DNA of 64,000 nucleotides from Streptomyces fradiae ATCC 10745 = DSM 40063. GTDB taxonomy: Bacteria; Actinomycetota; Actinomycetes; Streptomycetales; Streptomycetaceae. The notes beneath the pieces are model-generated. The model was given only the letters and a program-made list of their open reading frames with translations. It had not been told where the DNA came from and ran no database searches. The translations under genes were made by a program, and so were the position numbers. The stretch is taken from NCBI RefSeq assembly GCF_008704425.1, contig NZ_CP023696.1:372001-436000 (forward strand), written 5' to 3'. This document shows, one piece after another, positions 58,730 through 64,000 of the stretch (its first letter is position 1; each line of letters starts with the position of its first letter).

Positions 58730-59521
58730 TCAGCCCGTGGCGACCGGGCTGCGCAGGAGGCGGCCCTGCGGGTAGCGGAGGGCGGCGGGCGGGAGGGCGG
58801 ACGGGCGGCCGCTGAGCAGCACCGTGAGAGCGGTGTCGGGGGCCGGGGCGGCGTCCGGGCGGGCGGGTGCTCCGAGGCGGCGCAGGACCTGGGCGGCGAC
58901 GGCGTCGGCGGAGCCGTACAGCGTGACGTCGCGGCCGGTGACGGGGCGCAGGGCGGCGCGGATGCGCTCCTCGACCAGTTCGTAGTGGGTGCAGCCCAGC
59001 ACCACGGTGGTCACGGAGGCCGGGGTGAGCGCGGCGGCGGCGGCGACGGCGGCGTCGATCCGGACCTCGTCCGCCTCCTGCACGGCGTCGGCCAGGCCCG
59101 GGCAGGGCACCTCCGTGACGTCCACTCCGGCGGCGAACTCGGCGATGAGCCGCCGCTGGTAGGCGCTGCCCGTGGTGGCGGGGGTGGCCCAGATGGCGAC
59201 GGGGCCGCCGGCCGCGGCAGCGGGCTTGATCGCCGGTACGGTGCCGATGACCGGGATGTCCGGCTCCAGCTCGGCGCGGAGCGCGGGCAGGGTGTGCACG
59301 GATGCGGTGTTGCAGGCGACGACGAGGGCGTCCGGCCGGTGCGCGGCGGCAGCGCGGGCCACGGCCAGCGCGCGCGTGGTCAGGTCGTCGGGAGTGCGGG
59401 GGCCCCAGGGCATGCCGTCGGGGTCGGAGGAGAGCACGAGCTGGGCGTCCGGCCGCAGCCGGCGCACCGCGGCGGCCGCCGGCAGGAGGCCGATCCCGGA
59501 GTCCATGAGCGCGATCTTCAC
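58730..59521 (-). CDS. Glutamate/aspartate racemase family protein
   Basis: 263 residues, GTG 59521. Asp/Glu racemase signatures: MDSGIGLLP (8-13), ACNTAS with C70, GCTHYEL with C177. A cofactor-independent two-cysteine racemase fold, which makes D-glutamate for cell wall in MurI. Because the first motif is MDSGIGLL where MurI normally has DSGVGGL, it is probably a MurI paralogue. It is divergent from the glycosyltransferase gene, 58 bp between starts. Confidence 0.85.
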   Translation of the reverse strand: MKIALMDSGIGLLPAAAAVRRLRPDAQLVLSSDPDGMPWGPRTPDDLTTRALAVARAAAAHRPDALVVACNTASVHTLPALRAELEPDIPVIGTVPAIKPAAAAGGPVAIWATPATTGSAYQRRLIAEFAAGVDVTEVPCPGLADAVQEADEVRIDAAVAAAAALTPASVTTVVLGCTHYELVEERIRAALRPVTGRDVTLYGSADAVAAQVLRRLGAPARPDAAPAPDTALTVLLSGRPSALPPAALRYPQGRLLRSPVATG

Positions 59522-59579
59522 CCGGTCACCCTAGCCGACCGCCCTTCGGCGCGCCCCGTTGTGGGGCAGACTGCGGCGA

Positions 59580-60827
59580 ATGAGCGTGATGGGATGGATC
59601 GCCCTCTTCTCGTGTGCCGCGTGGGTGTGGCTGCTCCTCGGGCAGGCCTTGTTCTGGCGGACCGACCAGCGGCTGCCGCCCGGCTCGGCGGAGCCGGAAC
59701 GGTGGCCGTCGGTCGCGGTCGTGGTGCCGGCGCGGGACGAGGCGGGCGTCCTGCCGGTGAGCCTGCCCTCGCTGCTGGGCCAGGACTATCCGGGCCGGGC
59801 GGAGGTGGTCCTGGTGGACGACGGGTCCACGGACGGGACCGGGGACGTGGCCCGCGCGCTGGCCCGCGCCGCGGACCGGGCGCGGCGGCCGGGCGGTGGC
59901 GGCCTGCCGCTGACGGTGGTCTCGCCGGGGCCGCCCGAGCCGGGGTGGACGGGGAAGCTGTGGGCGGTCCGGCACGGTGTCGGGGCCGTACGCGCGCGGG
60001 AGGGCGGGGCGCCGGAGTTCCTGCTGCTCACGGACGCCGACATCGCGCACGCCCCGGACAGCCTGCGCCGGCTGGTGGCGGCGGCCGAGGCGCACCGCCT
60101 GGACCTGGTGTCGCAGATGGCGCGGCTGCGGGTGTCCGGCTGCTGGGAGCGGCTGGTCGTACCGGCGTTCGTCTACTTCTTCTGCCAGCTCTACCCGTTC
60201 CGCCGGATCAACCGGGGCGTTGGGCGGACGGCCGCCGCGGCGGGCGGGTGCGTGCTGCTGCGGGCGGAGGCGGCGGGGCGGGCCGGGGTGCCGGAGGCGA
60301 TCCGGGACGCGGTGATCGACGACGTGGCCCTGGCGCGGGCGGTGCGCCGTGCGGGCGGGCGGATCTGGCTGGGGCTCGCGGAGCACGTGGACAGCGTGCG
60401 GCCGTACCCGCGTCTGGCGGACCTGTGGGGGATGGTGGCGCGCAGCGCGTACGCCCAGCTCCGGCACAGCGCCGCCCTGCTGGCGCTGACGGTGGCGGGG
60501 CTGGCGCTGGTGTACCTGGCGCCGCCGGTGTGCCTGGCCGCCGGGCTCGCGGGGGCGGGCGGGGCGTCCTCGGCGGGTGGCGGCGGTGCGGCGGCGGTGG
60601 CGGCCTGGGCGGGCGGCGCGGCGTGGGCGCTGATGGCGGGTACGTACGCGCCGATGCTCCGCTACTACCGGCAGCCGCTGTGGCAGGCCGCGCTGCTGCC
60701 GCTGACGGCGGGTCTGTACCTGCTGATGACGGTCGACTCGGCGGTGCGGCACCACCGGGGGCGGGGCGCGGCCTGGAAGGGGCGCACGTACCCGGCCCCG
60801 GCGCCCCGCGCGGCGGCGGACCGGTGA
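59580..60827 (+). CDS. Family 2 glycosyltransferase, HpnB-like
   Basis: 415 residues, ATG at 59580. An N-terminal membrane segment, then a GT2 catalytic domain: VAVVVPARDEAGVLPVSLPSLLGQDYPGRAEVVLVDDGSTDGT, LLTDADIAH (DxD), and a DDVALARAVRRAGG region; three C-terminal hydrophobic segments follow. The architecture and length match hopene-associated glycosyltransferase HpnB. No hopanoid genes are in the window. The stop is at 60825-60827, within a 41-bp repeat shared with the ROK gene. Confidence 0.85.
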   Translation: MSVMGWIALFSCAAWVWLLLGQALFWRTDQRLPPGSAEPERWPSVAVVVPARDEAGVLPVSLPSLLGQDYPGRAEVVLVDDGSTDGTGDVARALARAADRARRPGGGGLPLTVVSPGPPEPGWTGKLWAVRHGVGAVRAREGGAPEFLLLTDADIAHAPDSLRRLVAAAEAHRLDLVSQMARLRVSGCWERLVVPAFVYFFCQLYPFRRINRGVGRTAAAAGGCVLLRAEAAGRAGVPEAIRDAVIDDVALARAVRRAGGRIWLGLAEHVDSVRPYPRLADLWGMVARSAYAQLRHSAALLALTVAGLALVYLAPPVCLAAGLAGAGGASSAGGGGAAAVAAWAGGAAWALMAGTYAPMLRYYRQPLWQAALLPLTAGLYLLMTVDSAVRHHRGRGAAWKGRTYPAPAPRAAADR

Positions 60828-60861
60828 CCGCCGCGGCCGTCGCCCGTGCCGCCCGGAGGGG
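60821..60861 (+). repeat. 41-bp sequence shared exactly with 30968-31008 (copy at GT2 3' end)
   Basis: Identical to the ROK-gene sequence. It covers the last codon and stop of the GT2 gene and 34 bp of the intergenic region. Beyond 60861 the two diverge. Confidence 0.9.
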
Positions 60862-60896
60862 GTGCGGCTGTGCGGCGCGCGGCGCGACGGGGCGGG

Positions 60897-62453
60897 CTAC
60901 TTGCGGCCGGGTGTCCACCGCATGCCCCAGCCGTACTCCTGGTCGACGGTCCGCTGGGGGCTGACCCCGCGCGCGGGGACCAGGTAGCGGGCCTCGCGCC
61001 GGACGACGAGGTCGTCGCCCTGACGGGTGATCAGGGCGAGGGCGCAGACGGTGGACGGGACGGTGCAGTCGTCGAGGGAGAACTCGACGGGCGCCCCGTG
61101 CTCCGGGGTGAGCGTGACGGTGGCGTGCAGGTCGGCGAAGCTGCGGGCGCCCGCGTAGATGGTGACGAAGACGAGGATGCGGCGGAAGTCGGCCTTGTGG
61201 TCGAGGTTGACGGTGAGGTTCTCCCCGGTGTCGACGGCGCCCGTGCGGTCGTCCCCGTCGAGGTGGATGTAGGGCGGGTGGTGGAGGGAGCCGAAGGTGC
61301 CGCCGAGCGCCTGGACGACGCCCTTGCCGCCGTCCGTCAGCTCGAAGAGGGCGCACAGGTCGAGATCGAACTCGAGGTGGCGGGCGACGGGCATGCCCAG
61401 CTTGGCGCCCCAGCCGTGGGCCTGCTCGCGGACGCTCCAGTCGAGGTTGACCCGCAGGGCGCCGGACGTGCCGCCCTGCTTGGCGAGGGACACGGCGGGG
61501 GCGTCCTTGGTGAGCGTCACCTTGGACAGCCGCACGGGAACGGGCGCGGGCGCGGAGACCGGGGCCGCCGCGGGCGCGGGCGCGGAGACCGGGGCCGGCG
61601 CGGGGGCGGGAGCCGGAGCGGAGACCTGCGCCGGCGCGGGGTCTTGGGCGGGGGCGGGGTCTTGGGCGGGCGCGGGGGCCGGAGCGGAGACCTGCGCCGG
61701 CGCGGCGGCCGGTACGGGCGGGGGCGCGGTGCTCGGTGCGGGCGCGGCGGCGGCCGGGGCGGGCCCGCTGCCGGCCCCCACCGGGGACGCGGCCACCGGG
61801 GACGCGCCCATCGGGGCGGCGGGCGGCGCGGACACGGGCGGGGAGGCGTGTACGGGCGACGGTTCGGCCTCGGGCGGCGCGGCGGCCGAGGACCCCGGCG
61901 CCTGCGGGGCGGCCTGCGAACCGGCCTGCGGTTCGTCGACGACGATGCCGAAGTCCGTCGCCAGGCCCTCCAGTCCGGACCCGTACCCCTGCCCCACCGC
62001 GCGGAACCTCCACGCGCCCTGACGCCGGTACAGCTCGCCCATGACGAGGGCGGTCTCCACCGTCGCGCCCCGGCTCTCGAACCGCGCGACCTCCGTGCCG
62101 TCCGCCGCGTCCAGCACCCTCACGTACAGCCCGGGCACCTGGCGGAAGGCGCCGCCGTCCGCCGACGCGGCCAGGACGACCTGCTCGACGGCGCTCTCCA
62201 CACGCGGCAGGTCCACGGTGACGGTGTCCGTGACGGCGGTGCCGGAGGTCCGCCTGCCGTCGAGGCGCACCGCGCCGGAGGGGTGGGCCGGCTGGTTGTA
62301 GAAGACGAAGTCCGCGTCGGAACGCACCTTTCCCGACACGAGCAGTAGCGCCGAGACGTCGACGTCCGGTACACCGGGACCCGAACTCCACCCCAATTCG
62401 ACGCGAAGAGTCCGCGTCGGCACCGGAACATTGGCTCCTTTAAGCATGGACAT
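60897..62453 (-). CDS. TerD-family/TerA-like tellurium-resistance-type protein with a long Ala/Pro linker
   Basis: 518 residues, ATG at 62453. Residues 1-170 are a TerD-like calcium-binding-type beta sandwich ([49 protein letters not shown] and the SADGGAF region). A ~140-residue Ala/Pro linker with repeated [11 protein letters not shown] units follows. The C-terminal half (315-518) is TerA-like: [93 protein letters not shown]. Such proteins are part of stress and phage-associated ter systems, but no other ter genes are next to it. Confidence 0.88.
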   Translation of the reverse strand: MSMLKGANVPVPTRTLRVELGWSSGPGVPDVDVSALLLVSGKVRSDADFVFYNQPAHPSGAVRLDGRRTSGTAVTDTVTVDLPRVESAVEQVVLAASADGGAFRQVPGLYVRVLDAADGTEVARFESRGATVETALVMGELYRRQGAWRFRAVGQGYGSGLEGLATDFGIVVDEPQAGSQAAPQAPGSSAAAPPEAEPSPVHASPPVSAPPAAPMGASPVAASPVGAGSGPAPAAAAPAPSTAPPPVPAAAPAQVSAPAPAPAQDPAPAQDPAPAQVSAPAPAPAPAPVSAPAPAAAPVSAPAPVPVRLSKVTLTKDAPAVSLAKQGGTSGALRVNLDWSVREQAHGWGAKLGMPVARHLEFDLDLCALFELTDGGKGVVQALGGTFGSLHHPPYIHLDGDDRTGAVDTGENLTVNLDHKADFRRILVFVTIYAGARSFADLHATVTLTPEHGAPVEFSLDDCTVPSTVCALALITRQGDDLVVRREARYLVPARGVSPQRTVDQEYGWGMRWTPGRK

Positions 62454-62699
62454 GCCGCCCCCATCGCGTTCCGCACCCTGGTGACATATGTGCCGACCAC
62501 GCTAATCCGGCGGCTCCCCGCACGCCCCGCCGACCCGTCGGTAACCCCCTGCCATCTCGGCTTTTACGCGATCTTAAGACGCCGGGAAGACCGATTTTCC
62601 CGTGTTGGGCGGCATTGGCGTTCCGTGGGTGCACAAGACGCGGCAAACAACCCGCTTATCAGACTTCCACCCGGCACATCGTGGGCTTAACTTAGGGCC
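62454..62699. promoter_or_regulatory. Divergent promoter region of TerD/TerA-like and downstream small gene
   Basis: 246 bp, less GC-rich than surroundings (CATATGTG, TTTTACGCGATCTTAAGA). Upstream of the ATG at 62700 the sequence GGGCTTAACTTAGGGCC contains a possible -10 (TAACTT) only 7 bp from the start, so the small gene may be leaderless. Confidence 0.5.
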
Positions 62700-63212
62700 A
62701 TGACCTCCCCCCGTGCCTCGTACGGCGGTGCGTACTACCACGCGCCGTCGTTCCCGGACACCCCGATCTACGACTCCCTCGTCGCAGAGCGGGGCACGCC
62801 TCAGATCGCCCCGATCCGAGTGCCCGCCGCGTACGACACCGGCAGCTCGTACCTGCCGGCGCTCCCCGCGGCCCTCCCGGCGCTCCCGGCGGCGCCCGCG
62901 CCGCAGCCCGCCACTCCCTCCTACGGCGGCGGCTACGGCTACCCGGCCCCCGCCCCGCAGCCCGCTCCGGCGGGGTACGCCCCCGCCGCGTACGCCCCGG
63001 CACCGGCCGCGCCCGCGCCGTACGTGCCGCAGCAGGCGCACGCCCCGCGCGGCTACCCGGGTCCGCAGGGCCCGCAGCCGATGCGCCCGGTCGCCCCGGC
63101 CTCCACCGGCTACGAGGCGATGCGCCCGGCCGCCGCACCGCGTCCCGCCCCGGCGCCCCCGGCCCCGTACGACGACCCGTACCGCAGGCCGTACCAGGGC
63201 GGAGGCTACTGA
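62700..63212 (+). CDS. DUF6643-like Ala/Pro/Tyr-rich protein
   Basis: 170 residues, ATG at 62700. The opening MTSPRASYGGAYYHAPSFPD and the TPIYDSLVAERGTPQIAPIRVPAAYDTGSSYLPAL segment match a Streptomyces-specific family (DUF6643). The rest is Pro/Ala/Tyr low-complexity with PAAP, GYGYPAPAP and PYDDPYRRPYQGGGY. No signal peptide or membrane segment. Function unknown. Confidence 0.85.
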   Translation: MTSPRASYGGAYYHAPSFPDTPIYDSLVAERGTPQIAPIRVPAAYDTGSSYLPALPAALPALPAAPAPQPATPSYGGGYGYPAPAPQPAPAGYAPAAYAPAPAAPAPYVPQQAHAPRGYPGPQGPQPMRPVAPASTGYEAMRPAAAPRPAPAPPAPYDDPYRRPYQGGGY

Positions 63213-63259
63213 CGAGCACCGGACGGGAGGGCAGGGAGCGCCGCTGGCAGGATGGGGCC

Positions 63260-64000
63260 ATGCCGAACGAAGAGGTCACGCCCCGGCCCGCCCTGCGCTC
63301 CCTGCACGTCTACCCCGTGAAGGCCCTCGGGGGCTTCGCGCCCGCTCAGGCGGCCGTGGAGCCGTGGGGCCTGGCCGGCGACCGGCGCTGGATGGTGGCC
63401 GACCGGGACGGCAAGGCGGTGACCCAGCGTCAGCACGCGGCGCTGGCGCCCGCCTCCGCCGCGCCGCTGCCGGACGGCGGGGTGCGGGTGTCGGCACCCG
63501 GCCGCGCCCCGCTGGCCGTCGCCGTGCCCGACCCGGCGTCGTGCGGGACGGTCGCCGTGGACGTGTTCGGCACGAAGGTCGAGGCCGTGCCGGCCGGTGC
63601 GGAGGCGGACGCGTGGTTCAGCGCGTACCTCGGCGCCGGCGTACGGCTGGTGCACATGGACGACCCGGCGCGCCGCCGTCCGGTCGACCCCGCCTACGCG
63701 CGCGGGGGCGAGACGGTCAGCTTCGCCGACGGCTTCCCCCTGCTGGTCACCACGACCGCCTCGCTCGACGCGCTCAACGCCCTGATCGCGGCGGGCGACC
63801 ACGCCGACGAGGGACCGCTGCCCATGGAGCGCTTCCGGCCGAGCGTCGTCGTGGACGGCACGGCCGCCTGGGAGGAGGACCGGTGGGCGCGCATCGCCGT
63901 CGGCGAGGTGGTCTTCCGCGTCGCCAAGCCGTGCGGCCGCTGCGTCGTGACCACCACCGACCAGCGGACCGGAGTCCGGGGCAAGGAGCCGCTGCGCACG
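63260..64000 (+). CDS. MOSC-domain protein (YcbX/mARC-like), 3'-truncated
   Basis: ATG at 63260; the frame is open to the window edge (247 codons). N-terminal MOSC beta-barrel: LRSLHVYPVKALGGFAPAQAAVEPWGLAGDRRWMVADRDGKAVTQRQH; then the MOSC core with MERFRPSVVVDG and KPCGRCVVTTTDQRTG. The Cys-containing CGRC loop is where molybdenum cofactor would bind. These proteins reduce N-hydroxylated compounds or transfer sulfur. The C-terminal end lies outside the window. Confidence 0.88.
   Translation, partial: MPNEEVTPRPALRSLHVYPVKALGGFAPAQAAVEPWGLAGDRRWMVADRDGKAVTQRQHAALAPASAAPLPDGGVRVSAPGRAPLAVAVPDPASCGTVAVDVFGTKVEAVPAGAEADAWFSAYLGAGVRLVHMDDPARRRPVDPAYARGGETVSFADGFPLLVTTTASLDALNALIAAGDHADEGPLPMERFRPSVVVDGTAAWEEDRWARIAVGEVVFRVAKPCGRCVVTTTDQRTGVRGKEPLRT

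Noticed and set aside
60821..60861. The 41-bp repeat as an attachment site (att)
   Set aside because: The two copies are far apart with housekeeping genes between them, and no integrase is present.
1..64000. tRNA, rRNA, CRISPR array, transposase or integrase
   Set aside because: Looked for cloverleaf-like and repeat-spacer patterns and for mobile-element protein motifs; none seen. Tandem repeats here have no unique spacers of constant length.

Overview
The window is very GC-rich actinobacterial DNA, almost certainly from Streptomyces or a close relative. Evidence: third codon positions are nearly always G/C, GTG starts are common, and the gene families are typical of the genus (an NsrR/flavohemoglobin pair, a long 481-residue GAPDH, a chitinase behind DasR-like sites, class E/F-type sortase, TerD/TerA proteins, a short Ala/Pro/Tyr-rich protein beginning MTSPRASYGG). 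I see no rRNA, tRNA, transposase, phage gene or CRISPR array; it reads as ordinary chromosome with accessory patches.

Layout: 1-3.7 kb, the 3' part of a YbdK-type glutamate-cysteine ligase homologue, tatA, and a two-gene cation/proton antiporter (regulatory plus membrane subunit). 3.9-7.3 kb, a nitric-oxide defence pair (hmp, nsrR) with operator-like inverted repeats, divergent from GAPDH. 7.6-18.8 kb, small metabolic, regulatory and unknown genes: a methyltransferase, a MmcQ-like protein, a large membrane protein coupled to a small partner sharing a sequence motif, a GH18 chitinase, a tandem GNAT, a secreted bulb-type lectin, RNase HI, a membrane-anchored Mrr-like nuclease, HxlR/RidA. 18.8-29.4 kb, an MFS carrier, RecQ-like helicase, YeaQ-like protein, a TetR unit, an erythromycin-esterase homologue divergent from a double-headed MerR regulator, a pentapeptide protein and GNATs.

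29.6-42.2 kb is the clearest functional unit, a beta-mannan/mannose utilisation locus: a wrecked GH1 beta-glycosidase, ROK sugar kinase, mannose-6-phosphate isomerase, secreted GH5 mannanase with a CBM2-like module, LacI regulator, GH2 beta-mannosidase, and an ABC importer (lipoprotein plus two permeases, no ATPase). The mannanase would cut mannan outside the cell, the importer take up mannooligosaccharides, the GH2 enzyme release mannose, and the kinase and isomerase feed fructose-6-phosphate to glycolysis. All three main intergenic regions carry an AACCGGT element, so a shared operator is likely.

42.3-64 kb: a frameshifted Nudix gene, an antigen-85-like esterase, a methyltransferase, an unknown coiled-coil protein, a lipoprotein-type sortase, a HEAT/MerR-HEAT operon behind a MerR-style promoter, an ABC exporter in an apparent operon with a 617-residue fusion of a squalene/phytoene-synthase-like domain to a cis-prenyltransferase domain, a GAF/PucR regulator, Nudix, Lnt, a glutamate-racemase homologue, an HpnB-like glycosyltransferase, a TerD-linker-TerA protein and a MOSC protein cut by the right edge. 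The prenyl-synthase/exporter operon is the best candidate for an undescribed system; the membrane protein pair at 9-11.7 kb is second. Intergenic regions hold many short tandem repeats, two of which duplicate stop codons, and a 41-bp exact repeat links the ROK gene to a site 30 kb away.
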